Assembly (NCBI RefSeq): GCF_004103825.1 | Contig: NZ_RYFI01000019.1 | Span: 1 to 64,000, forward strand | Direction of reading: 5' to 3' | Source: Hansschlegelia zhihuaiae | Lineage (GTDB): Bacteria; Pseudomonadota; Alphaproteobacteria; Rhizobiales; Methylopilaceae | Length of the DNA: 64,000 bases | Shown: positions 16,404 through 23,672 of the stretch, one piece after another | Position numbering within the stretch: the first letter of the stretch is position 1 | Layout of the letters: the number at the start of each line of letters is the position of its first letter | The notes under the pieces: generated by a model | What the model was told of the DNA's origin: nothing | Database searches by the model: none | What the model saw: only the letters and a program-made list of their open reading frames with translations | Translations under genes and position numbers: made by a program

Positions 16404-17996
16404 TTGCCCTCCCAGAATCCGCCTTTTACCCCTCGCGCCGAGGATGTCTCGGTCGCGCGCCAACGTGCCGCGCGTAGCGCCGAGATCATGTGCGGCGACC
16501 TGCCGACGCTTGCGGACCTGCTCGTCGGCCATCCGTTCCGAAGTGGTGACTTCGAGAAGGACGTCCGCTCGTGGGCGCACACAACGCTGAACGCGCTGGT
16601 CGTCTGCCGGCCTGAGCGCGGCCGCGCCGATCTCGGGAGCGCCCTTCATGCACTCCTGGGCGAGGTCAGCCTGACCAACGTCGCTGAGGCCGGACGGGAG
16701 CTTGAGCGCGTCGGGGCGCTGGCGGCCGCCGCCGAGGAGAAGATCCGCTACGAGGGCCGGGTTCGTTGCGACCTTTATTGCGTGGCCGGTTTCGGAGCCC
16801 TGGAGCCGCGCGCCCGGCTGATCGGCGCGATCATGCTTTTGACCGGTAAGCACCACCAACACCACCTGCTCGCGATGGCGGCCGGCCTGCGGTTCCGGAT
16901 GATCGTCCAGGGCGGGCGGCATCCGAAGTCCCCGGGCGACCTCCATACCGCCGGCGAGAACATCCTCCGCTCGGCATGGTCGAGGATCTCCGCCGAGCGC
17001 CGGGCGGAGGGCGACATCGAAGAGGGCATCCTCCGCAACCGGCCCGAACCCGGAGAGATGACGGACCTGCTCGACGAGGTCATGGAGGACCGCGGCGAGA
17101 TCGTGCGCGCGCCGGGCGGGTTGGCTCGCCTGCGCGAGAGTCGCGTGACCGGCCTGCAGGTCGTCCCGAAGCAGCCGGCGGGCGCGGGCGATCGTCTGTG
17201 GCGGCCCTTCGCGGCGATCGCCGGCCGGCGCTTGCCGCTGGTCCGCCGCGGGGATGTGGCTGCCCACCGCCGCGCCCTGGTTCGCCGCGCGCCGCATGCC
17301 GCGGCCGCGATCGACGTGATCCTGCGCGACCTGACGGCGTCCGAGCTCGCCTGGATCAGGCCGACGCTCTTGGTCGGCCCTGCAGGCGCCGGGAAGACGT
17401 CGCTCGCACGCTCGATCGCCGAGGTCATCGGCTTGCCGGTCACGACCTACGCGGCCGGCGGGATCGCGGACGCCAGCATGATGGGGACCAGCGCGCAGTG
17501 GTCGACGTCGCGGCCGAGCGTGCCGCTGGACCTGATCAGGTCTTCAGGCGTCGCGAATCCGCTGGTCGTGCTGGACGAGGTCGAGAAGTCGCAGGCGTCC
17601 CACAACGGCTCGCTCGTGGACGCCTTGCTGGCCTTTCTCGAGCCGTCCACCGCCCGGCGCTACCGCGATCTCGCGCTCGAGATCGAGGTGGACCTATCGC
17701 GCGTGTCCTGGATCGCGACGGCGAACAAGCTCGATGACGTCCCGCGGCCGCTGCTCGATCGATTCCGGATCATCCGGGTTGAAGAGCCGACCTGGGCGCA
17801 TGTCGGAGATCTCGCGCGCGGCATCCTCGACGACATCGCGGCCGAGCGCGACCTCGACAGGCGATGGCTGGACGAGCTGGCCCAGGACGAGCTTCAGGTG
17901 CTCAGACGAGCATGGAACGGCGGTTCGATCCGGCGACTGCGGCGCGCCCTTGAGGTGCTCGTCGACGGGCGTGACATGGCGATGCGGCGCGCGTGA
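16404..17996 (+). CDS. Lon-like AAA+ ATPase without protease domain
   Basis: A 530-residue protein. The C-terminal half is an AAA+ module most like that of Lon: Walker A GPAGAGKT (residues 325-332) followed by SLARSIAEVIG, Walker B VVLDEVEK with D391-E392, sensor-type WIATANKLDDVPRPLLDRF, and a C-terminal arginine-rich lid. The first 320 residues are unlike the Lon N-domain and match nothing I know. There is no serine-lysine protease domain. The TTG start at 16404 is the least certain point. It is the catalytic centre of the gene run and may remodel or unfold a partner encoded beside it. Confidence 0.75.
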   Translation: MPSQNPPFTPRAEDVSVARQRAARSAEIMCGDLPTLADLLVGHPFRSGDFEKDVRSWAHTTLNALVVCRPERGRADLGSALHALLGEVSLTNVAEAGRELERVGALAAAAEEKIRYEGRVRCDLYCVAGFGALEPRARLIGAIMLLTGKHHQHHLLAMAAGLRFRMIVQGGRHPKSPGDLHTAGENILRSAWSRISAERRAEGDIEEGILRNRPEPGEMTDLLDEVMEDRGEIVRAPGGLARLRESRVTGLQVVPKQPAGAGDRLWRPFAAIAGRRLPLVRRGDVAAHRRALVRRAPHAAAAIDVILRDLTASELAWIRPTLLVGPAGAGKTSLARSIAEVIGLPVTTYAAGGIADASMMGTSAQWSTSRPSVPLDLIRSSGVANPLVVLDEVEKSQASHNGSLVDALLAFLEPSTARRYRDLALEIEVDLSRVSWIATANKLDDVPRPLLDRFRIIRVEEPTWAHVGDLARGILDDIAAERDLDRRWLDELAQDELQVLRRAWNGGSIRRLRRALEVLVDGRDMAMRRA

Positions 17997-18616
17997 TGGA
18001 GCAAGCCCTCCTCATCGTTTCCATCGCGATCGCGCTCCGCGGCCTTCACCGAGACGGCCTGCTCGAACCAGCGCGCGCCAACGGGATCGCCGGGCGCGGC
18101 GCGGACGTCATCGAACTGCTCGGCATCGTTTCTCGTCTCGAGGATGAGGCCGAGATCCGGGAGCGTCTCGGCGAGCCCGGCGTCGCAGATCTACACGTGC
18201 GAGCGGCGGGTATGGAGCGGCTGGCGCTGGAGCTCCTCGACGCCGGCGGCTGGCTGGCCGTATTCGACGCCGCGCCCGATCATGCCCGAAACACCTGGGA
18301 AGCGCTCGCCGCCGATCTGAGTGCGGCACACGCTCAAAAGGTCAAGCCTGCACCTGATGGGATCGAGGTACAGGTCGATATGGCTCGGCGCACGATGCAC
18401 GTGCGGATGTCCATGCGACCGCTACTCGACCGCTGGTGGATCGGCAGGCTCTTCGGCCCTGGCCGGCCCGGTCACCGCTGGCCGATGGTCGGCGGGAAAA
18501 TCCACGGCGACCCGCGCTCGGTCGACGGGGATGAGGTGATGATCGTGGCCGTCGTTGAGGGCCAGACAGCACGCGGGCTTAGCGGGCTGGACTACGAGCT
18601 TGGGAGGCCGGCGTGA
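17993..18616 (+). CDS. Protein of unknown function downstream of the AAA+ gene
   Basis: A 207-residue soluble protein with no recognised domain. A GTG overlaps the ATPase stop and an ATG follows directly; either can serve as start. Near residues 70-100 the text (LALELLDAGGWLAVFDAAPDHARNTWEAL) resembles the corresponding stretch of the next gene (AAGGWELVYWSAGSEARTAWAETVAL), so the two may be distant paralogues. Coupling to the ATPase suggests a shared complex. Confidence 0.55.
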   Translation: MMEQALLIVSIAIALRGLHRDGLLEPARANGIAGRGADVIELLGIVSRLEDEAEIRERLGEPGVADLHVRAAGMERLALELLDAGGWLAVFDAAPDHARNTWEALAADLSAAHAQKVKPAPDGIEVQVDMARRTMHVRMSMRPLLDRWWIGRLFGPGRPGHRWPMVGGKIHGDPRSVDGDEVMIVAVVEGQTARGLSGLDYELGRPA

Positions 18617-19083
18617 GCGCGTTCGATGCCAAAGACCCTGCGCGACGCCGAGATCGCGAGGGGCGAATGACTTCTGACGCGCTCATCCTCGCATTGGCCG
18701 CCGACGTCGCGACGGCCCATCGGACCGGCCGGATCAGCCGACCTGTCGCGACCGCGATCCTGACGCGGCCGAGCCCGATCGCTTTATCGTTGGCTGGGCT
18801 CGGAGAAATCGGAGGCCGGATCGACGCGGCCGGAGGCTGGGAGCTCGTCTACTGGTCCGCCGGCTCGGAGGCGCGCACCGCCTGGGCGGAAACCGTCGCA
18901 CTGATGCTTGAGCAATTCCCGCGGCTGGATGGATGGGCGCTTGTCGGAGAGGTCGACGGCCGGACAATGGCGGCCGGAAATTTCTCGCACATCAGCGTCG
19001 GCGCCGGGTACGCGATCGGGTTTTTCGACGCCGTCCGGTTGGGCTCGCAGGCGAGGCGTGAGACCGAGATTCCGAGATCATGA
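18613..19083 (+). CDS. Protein of unknown function; start region duplicated
   Basis: About 138-156 residues. The GTG at 18613 gives coupling to the previous gene, but an ATG at 18667 starts a cleaner N-terminus (MTSDALILALAADVATAH). The DNA just after 18613 repeats the start of the next gene with one extra base, so the first codons may be a relic. The core (GGRIDAAGGWELVYWSAGSEARTAW) resembles part of the gene upstream. No known domain. Confidence 0.5.
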   Translation: MSAFDAKDPARRRDREGRMTSDALILALAADVATAHRTGRISRPVATAILTRPSPIALSLAGLGEIGGRIDAAGGWELVYWSAGSEARTAWAETVALMLEQFPRLDGWALVGEVDGRTMAAGNFSHISVGAGYAIGFFDAVRLGSQARRETEIPRS

Positions 19084-19385
19084 GCGCGTTCGAGCCAAAG
19101 ACCCTGCGCGACGCCGTCGTCGTGATCGGGCTGCTGACCCGCGCCAACGCGGATCGTGGGTTCATCGGCCGCGAGGAATCCGCGCGCCTGCTCTCCATGA
19201 GGGAGCCCGACCTGCTCTTGGTCGTTGTGGAAATCAACGGGCTCCGGCTTTCAGGCGATCACGAGGGCGCGTGGCAGCTGTTGCAGGCCTTGTCGCTTAT
19301 CGTCGTGGCGGGCGGATGGCCCGCCGTTGTCGCGGACCCCGAGGCCTCGGCTCAGTGGCCTAAATTCTGGAGGCCGGGGGAATGA
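19080..19385 (+). CDS. Small protein of unknown function
   Basis: A 101-residue protein starting MSAFEPKTLRDAVVVIGLL. It has LLSMREPDLLLVVVEINGLRLSGDHEGAWQLLQALSLIVVAGGWPAVVADPEAS, a pattern shared loosely with the two genes before it (hydrophobic helix, then GGW). The ATG overlaps the previous stop, and its own stop overlaps the phosphoesterase start. Confidence 0.5.
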   Translation: MSAFEPKTLRDAVVVIGLLTRANADRGFIGREESARLLSMREPDLLLVVVEINGLRLSGDHEGAWQLLQALSLIVVAGGWPAVVADPEASAQWPKFWRPGE

Positions 19386-20194
19386 GGCTCTGGGTGATCT
19401 CCGACCTGCACCTGTCCAAGATCGCGGCGCAGTCCGGCTGGCAGCCTCCGCGCGTGGACGCCGACGTCGCGGTCGTGGCCGGCGACATCGTGGAGGGCGT
19501 CGGCTTCGCGCTGAACTGGCTCTGGTTGACGATCACGCGCCGGATGCCGGTCGTGTGGGTCGCCGGGAATCACGAGTTCTACGGCGAGATACTGCCCCAG
19601 GCCCGCCGGCACGCCCGGACCTACGCCGATCGCGTGCCGAACCTGCACCTGCTCGACGACAGCCAGACCGTGATCGACGGCGTCCGATTCCTCGGATCGA
19701 CCCTCTGGACCGACTACAAGCTCTATGCCTTCGGCGAGCGGGCGCGCCAGGAGGGTTCCATGCGGGTCGCGGAGCGTCTGCCCGATCACGCCCAGATCTT
19801 GATGGAGGCGCCGGAGCCGGGGAAGATCGCGCGCCGGTTCTCGGCCGCCGACGCGCTGGAGCTTCACGAGACCAGCGTCGCCTGGCTGCGGTCCGCGTTC
19901 GAGATCGAGCACGACGGCCCGACAGTCGTCGTGACCCACCACGCTCCGCACCCACTCTCGGTCGCGGAGAGATGGCGTGGCCACCCCAGCACGCCGAGCT
20001 ACGTCAGCGATTTGAGTTCCCTGATCGACGCCGGCCAGCCCCGGCTCTGGAACCACGGGCACACCCACGTCAGCCTCGACTACTCGATCAAGCCGATGTT
20101 TTCCGGCCTGCGGGACACGCGCATCATCTGCAACGCGAAGGGCTACGCCGGCGAAAACCCGAGCTTCGACTGGGGCCTGGTGGTCGATGTCTGA
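19382..20194 (+). CDS. Calcineurin-like metallophosphoesterase 1
   Basis: A 270-residue enzyme with the complete di-metal site motifs in order: SDLHLS near the N-terminus, GDIVEG, GNHEFYGE, THHAPHP and NHGHTHVSLDY. Members hydrolyse phosphate mono- or diesters, including nucleotides and nucleic acids; the substrate here is unknown. It is coupled by ATGA to the gene before and overlaps the gene after by 8 bases. A second, related enzyme lies 0.5 kb downstream. Confidence 0.85.
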   Translation: MRLWVISDLHLSKIAAQSGWQPPRVDADVAVVAGDIVEGVGFALNWLWLTITRRMPVVWVAGNHEFYGEILPQARRHARTYADRVPNLHLLDDSQTVIDGVRFLGSTLWTDYKLYAFGERARQEGSMRVAERLPDHAQILMEAPEPGKIARRFSAADALELHETSVAWLRSAFEIEHDGPTVVVTHHAPHPLSVAERWRGHPSTPSYVSDLSSLIDAGQPRLWNHGHTHVSLDYSIKPMFSGLRDTRIICNAKGYAGENPSFDWGLVVDV

Positions 20195-20570
20195 TCGCCC
20201 GCGCGACCTCGGCGACGTCGTCAACGACATCGAGCGCATTCGACACGAAGCCGGCCGTCGCGCGCCCGGGCAGAAGCCCGTGGTGGAGCCGTTCTACGAC
20301 AGCCGAGATCCGGACGCCGTCGAACGCGCGGCCGCCGCGATCGAGCAGTGGACTGACCCCGGCGCCCGTCGATGGTCGACCCCGCTCCGCCGGTACGCCG
20401 CAGAGCTCAGGGCGCCGCTCGCTGTGCCCACCGAAGCCGAGCTCGTACGGCGTTGCGTCACCGGCGAACACGACGTGACCACGCTCCGGGAGATACTTCA
20501 GCTCACGCTTGTCGAGACGATGGACCTGCTCATCGGCTACCGGGCCAAGCCTCGGGACGGCATGCATTGA
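20187..20570 (+). CDS. Protein of unknown function between the phosphoesterases
   Basis: A 127-residue, charged, helical protein that begins MSDRPRDLGDVVNDIERI. No domain is recognised. The 8-base overlap with the phosphoesterase gene suggests the two are made together. After it come about 120 bases without a gene, which could hold a promoter for the second phosphoesterase. Confidence 0.5.
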   Translation: MSDRPRDLGDVVNDIERIRHEAGRRAPGQKPVVEPFYDSRDPDAVERAAAAIEQWTDPGARRWSTPLRRYAAELRAPLAVPTEAELVRRCVTGEHDVTTLREILQLTLVETMDLLIGYRAKPRDGMH

Positions 20571-20692
20571 GTCACGCTGACGCACCCTCATTTCGAGCTT
20601 GCGGCTTGCGACTTGATCTACGGGTGACCTGCCCATGACCTTTCGATAGGTCAAGAAAATACAAGCCTAAACCACTGATAAGGCTGACTAAA

Positions 20693-21787
20693 TTGCGCTT
20701 TCGCGTGTTTTCCGACCTGCATGTGGACGCCAATGACGGGCTCGCGGTCCCGCTGGATTTGAGCGACTGCGACGCCGTGATCGTGGCCGGCGATGTGAGC
20801 GAACGGCTCTCAACTCGGGTGCTCGACTGGCTGGTCGAGAACATCGCGATTGCCGGCGCGCCGGTCGTCTACACCCCGGGCAACCACTGCTATTACGGCA
20901 AGCGTTTTCCTGCGGAGCTCGACCGGGCGGTCGCCGCGTTCGAATCCGCCGGGATCAGCCTGCTCGCGCGCGGGCAGAGCGTTCAGATCGGTGACGTTTT
21001 TGTGGTCGGCGCGACGCTCTGGACCGACTTCCGGCTGACCGGCGACCAGCGGGCGGCGATGCTTGCAGCCTCGGATCGAAGGTCGGGGATGAACGACCAC
21101 CGGAAGATTCGACATGGCGCCGGCTCGCGGCCGTTCCTGCCTAGCGACGCCGTTCGGGAGCACGCGGCCGCGGTCGAGGCGATCACCCGGTCCTGCCGAA
21201 GCGCTCGTGCGGCTGCCGATTCGCTCGTGCCGGGCGGTGGCCCTGCGGATACGCTCGTGGCCTGCAAAAACGTTCGCGGGCGTGCAGAAAAGTTCGCAGA
21301 TGAAGGCCGGCCTGCAAATCCGCTCGCGCGCAAAAACGCTCAGCCGATCGCAGGAACCTTCAGCGGCGACGACGACGTCGCAAATCCGTCCTGCAAAAAC
21401 GATTACGAGCCTGCAAAAACGATTACGAGAGCGGCCGAGCCTGCAAATGTCGTTGTGGTCACCCACCACGCGCCGAGCCCGAGGTCGCTGCGTGGCGGCC
21501 AGGTGACCGGCCTGCTGGACGCCGCCTATGCATCCGATCTGGAGAGCCTGATCCTCGACCTGCAGCCAGCCGCCTGGATCCACGGGCACGTCCACCGATC
21601 CGTCGACTACGAGATCGGCCGCACACGGGTGGTCTCGAATCCGCTCGGCTACGTCACCCAGGTCGGGCGCGGCAAGGCGGCGCGGATGCAGCTCGAGAAC
21701 CCGGAATTCGATCCGTCCTTCACGATCGTCGTCGGGCGCGAGACGCCGCCGGAGGATGAGGCGGCGATCGGGGATTTATGGCGCTGA
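20693..21787 (+). CDS. Calcineurin-like metallophosphoesterase 2, with repeat-derived insert
   Basis: A 364-residue relative of the phosphoesterase at 19.4 kb. The metal-site motifs are present: FSDLHVDA, AGDVSE, PGNHCYYGK, VVVTHHAPSP and HGHVHRSVDY. Between GNH and THH it carries an extra 70-80 residues of low complexity (about residues 168-255), encoded by a degenerate ~20-bp repeat. The metal-site motifs stay in frame, so the enzyme may still work. The start is a TTG with AAGG upstream; no better start fits the DLH motif. Confidence 0.75.
   Translation: MRFRVFSDLHVDANDGLAVPLDLSDCDAVIVAGDVSERLSTRVLDWLVENIAIAGAPVVYTPGNHCYYGKRFPAELDRAVAAFESAGISLLARGQSVQIGDVFVVGATLWTDFRLTGDQRAAMLAASDRRSGMNDHRKIRHGAGSRPFLPSDAVREHAAAVEAITRSCRSARAAADSLVPGGGPADTLVACKNVRGRAEKFADEGRPANPLARKNAQPIAGTFSGDDDVANPSCKNDYEPAKTITRAAEPANVVVVTHHAPSPRSLRGGQVTGLLDAAYASDLESLILDLQPAAWIHGHVHRSVDYEIGRTRVVSNPLGYVTQVGRGKAARMQLENPEFDPSFTIVVGRETPPEDEAAIGDLWR
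21192..21460 (+). repeat. Degenerate ~20-bp tandem repeat inside phosphoesterase 2
   Basis: About ten imperfect units of the form CCTGCAAAAACGNTCGCGG. The clearest are two adjacent identical copies of CCTGCAAAAACGATTACGAG near 21409-21448. The unit length is not a multiple of three, so the encoded peptide changes from unit to unit. The related gene at 19.4 kb lacks the whole insert. Confidence 0.7.
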
Positions 21788-21823
21788 CGCCATATCCGCG
21801 TTTATGGCGCTGACGCCATATCC
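21775..21823. repeat. Tandem 23-bp hairpin repeat, two copies
   Basis: Identical copies at 21775-21797 and 21801-21823. Each contains TATGGCG-CTGA-CGCCATA, a perfect 7-bp stem with a four-base loop. The first copy overlaps the end of the phosphoesterase gene. Confidence 0.85.
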
Positions 21824-21877
21824 TACCGCTCGGGAGGAACTGGCCTCCCAGCTCCCGAATCCTCCCGAGCGGTAGGA
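21821..21877. repeat. Large inverted repeat, 18-bp perfect arms
   Basis: Arms TCCTACCGCTCGGGAGGA (21821-21838) and its exact complement (21860-21877) enclose 21 bases. This would form a very stable hairpin in RNA or a cruciform or operator in DNA. Confidence 0.9.
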
Positions 21878-21881
21878 GCTA

Positions 21882-21930
21882 ACCGATCGGGAAGAAACCG
21901 GCTCTGAGGGCTCGAATCTTCCCGATCGGT
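21882..21930. repeat. Second inverted repeat, 14-bp perfect arms
   Basis: Arms ACCGATCGGGAAGA (21882-21895) and its exact complement (21917-21930). The arm is related to that of the preceding hairpin (13 of 17 aligned bases), so the two probably arose by duplication. Confidence 0.85.
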
Positions 21931-21951
21931 AAGATTTCAGGCCCCTGGAAA

Positions 21952-21978
21952 CGGTACGGGAGAAGCGAAAAGAAGGGT
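21952..21978. repeat. Flanking motif, right copy
   Basis: Matches 14908-14934 at 25 of 27 bases. A hairpin is again possible downstream (GAAAAGAAGGG with CCCTTATTTC), less perfect than at the left. It marks the right edge of the overlapping gene run. Confidence 0.75.
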
Positions 21979-21992
21979 CCCTTATTTCCGGA

Positions 21993-22358
21993 TCAGCGTG
22001 CCCAGACCGGTGCCCGGACGGCGTTCGCCTGGTTCGGTGCCGGCGGCTCGAAGACCAGACTGATCCTCCTGTTGCCGCAGCGCGGGCATTTAAGCAGGCT
22101 CTATAACATACTGGCCAGAAAAGATAATCCCCGCTTTCAGGCGAGGTTGCGGAGGTCGAGTTCCTCGAAGATGTCGCAGCGGCGGCTGGACGTTTTGTGG
22201 TCGACCGGGCCGCCAACGCACCGTGCCCGGACCCTCCAGCCGGCGCTCAGTGCATCCGCGATCGTTTCCACAGCCGCTATGAGAACATATAGGGAACAAT
22301 TTCTGGACGGGTCAACCCGACTCGGGCACGATCGGGCGATCGGCGGAAAATAGATCAC
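21993..22358 (-). pseudogene. Zinc-ribbon protein, interrupted by two in-frame stops
   Basis: One frame reads from a GTG at 22358 through TIADALSAGWRVRARC and FEELDLRNLA, meets TGA (22137) and TAG (22101), then continues with LLKCPRCGNRRISLVFEPP to a final TGA at 21993. The order, a short N-terminal domain and then a CPRCG zinc ribbon near the end, matches small conserved alphaproteobacterial proteins of unknown function. The frame is otherwise intact, so this is a recently inactivated gene or two short pieces. Confidence 0.45.
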
Positions 22359-22392
22359 TCCGGCGGAAACGGCGTTACAGGGGGCTTACGAG

Positions 22393-22608
22393 ATGGCTGA
22401 AACCGCTGAGGCTCTTGGGCCACAGGATTCCGCGCTCGACATCGCCACCGACCGGGCTGTCGAGGCCTGCTACGGCGATGCATGGGACGCTGTCCGAGGT
22501 CTCTTGGTCGCGAACGCTGCGCTCGAGGAGCAGATCGCCGAGCTCGAGGCTCGAGTGTCGACGGGGTACGCGCGCGGCCGCGTCAGGAGAATAGCCAGAT
22601 CAGGATGA
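22393..22608 (+). CDS. Small conserved rhizobial-type protein
   Basis: A 71-residue protein beginning MAETAEALGPQDSALDIATD, with the family pattern ACYGDAWDAVRGLLVANAALEEQIAELEARVSTGYARG. Such proteins are widespread in Hyphomicrobiales, often misannotated, and have no known role. It is probably helical. The start has a weak purine-rich site upstream. Confidence 0.6.
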   Translation: MAETAEALGPQDSALDIATDRAVEACYGDAWDAVRGLLVANAALEEQIAELEARVSTGYARGRVRRIARSG

Positions 22609-22667
22609 CCGCGACCGCGGCCCCGCCGATCAGCGGGCCGTACCGATCCGTGCGGATCCGCCAGCGC

Positions 22668-22868
22668 TGGATTCTTCACCACCGAACCCAATGCCGTGAT
22701 TAAGCCTGCCACCCGAAAGCGATGCCGGTCATCTTGACGACGGAGGAGGAAATCGACGTCTGGACGAGGGCGGAGTGGTCTGAAGCGAATAGGCTTCAGC
22801 GGCCTCTGCCGGACGATCAGCTCACTGTGGTAGCTCGGGGATTAAAGTGGGACGGGGCGAACTCGTAG
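22668..22868 (+). pseudogene. SRAP-family (YedK/HMCES-like) C-terminal remnant
   Basis: One frame gives [13 protein letters not shown]. After a one-base deletion near 22708 the next frame continues [36 protein letters not shown] to a TAG at 22868. This order is the C-terminus of SOS-response-associated peptidase (SRAP) proteins, which crosslink to abasic sites. The catalytic N-terminal Cys region is absent. Confidence 0.65.
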
Positions 22869-22919
22869 GTACTCTGATACAGGTAACGGCCTTTTTTTGG
22901 CATTGTCATCGCTGGTTTA

Positions 22920-23672
22920 TTGTTCTCGTATACACGACCAGTTTCGATAGTTGTACTATTGATATTTGGCCTAATATTCCTATATATTTTAATTACATCG
23001 TCTGGAAGCTCAAATCATTTTCAGACAGCGATCGATAAAGCGTCGTCTGCTGTCCAGGAACACCTCGAGACGCTGGCCCGGAAGCGGCTCGCAACAGTGA
23101 GAATAGACGAATATGGCGTCATTCATGACGCGGCTTGGCAGAAAGAATGGCGCTACTTCGTCGAGAAGGTCATCCACGCGAAGCTCAACGACAAAGAGCG
23201 CAACGCGTTCGACGCGATGCAGCGCCAGCCGTTGGCTAATTTCAAAGATACGATCATTGCCCCTATCGTGAAGAGAGCCGAAGAGATCGCGGCCAACAGC
23301 GCGATACCGGACTTCATGACCCCGACCGGCTTCGAACAGTGGTGCCAGCGGCGACTGCAGAAACAAGGCTGGATTGCAATAACTACCCAAGCCACGGGCG
23401 ATCAGGGCGCTGACGTGCTGGCCGAGAAGGACGGCTTCCGTGCCGTCGTGCAATGCAAGTATTACACGTCGTCGGTAGGTAATAAGTCAGTCCAAGAGGT
23501 CTTCGCCGCTAAGCAGCACTACCGCTATGACGCTGCCGCTGTCGTCACCAACGCTGGTTACACGGCCTCGGCGCGCACGCTCGCCAGGTCAACAGGCGTC
23601 GTGCTGCTGACGATCCATGACCTCGACCGCTTTGATGAGTTGATGGACGCGCCTTGGACGAGGGTAGCGTGA
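22920..23672 (+). CDS. Membrane-anchored Mrr-like restriction endonuclease
   Basis: A 250-residue protein: one N-terminal membrane helix (about residues 8-26), a linker of about 100 residues, then an Mrr-type catalytic domain from about 137. Active-site residues are D165 in GDQGADVL and Q178-x-K180 in VVQCKYY, the D-QxK variant of the PD-(D/E)xK nucleases. Such enzymes cut modified or foreign DNA. The start is a TTG at 22920, chosen to include the helix. It overlaps the next gene by one base and stands next to the phosphorothioate defence genes. Confidence 0.75.
   Translation: MFSYTRPVSIVVLLIFGLIFLYILITSSGSSNHFQTAIDKASSAVQEHLETLARKRLATVRIDEYGVIHDAAWQKEWRYFVEKVIHAKLNDKERNAFDAMQRQPLANFKDTIIAPIVKRAEEIAANSAIPDFMTPTGFEQWCQRRLQKQGWIAITTQATGDQGADVLAEKDGFRAVVQCKYYTSSVGNKSVQEVFAAKQHYRYDAAAVVTNAGYTASARTLARSTGVVLLTIHDLDRFDELMDAPWTRVA

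Noticed and set aside
21192-21460. Repeats in phosphoesterase 2 considered as a CRISPR array
   Set aside because: Units are about 20 bases, degenerate, contiguous and inside a coding frame; no cas genes are in the window.
12911-22000. An integrative island using tRNA-Gly as its attachment site
   Set aside because: No integrase and no second copy of the tRNA 3' end were found, so the tRNA cannot be called an attachment site from this sequence.
22590-22690. A short minus-strand membrane peptide ending VAVILIWLFS
   Set aside because: No start codon lies between it and the upstream in-frame stop.
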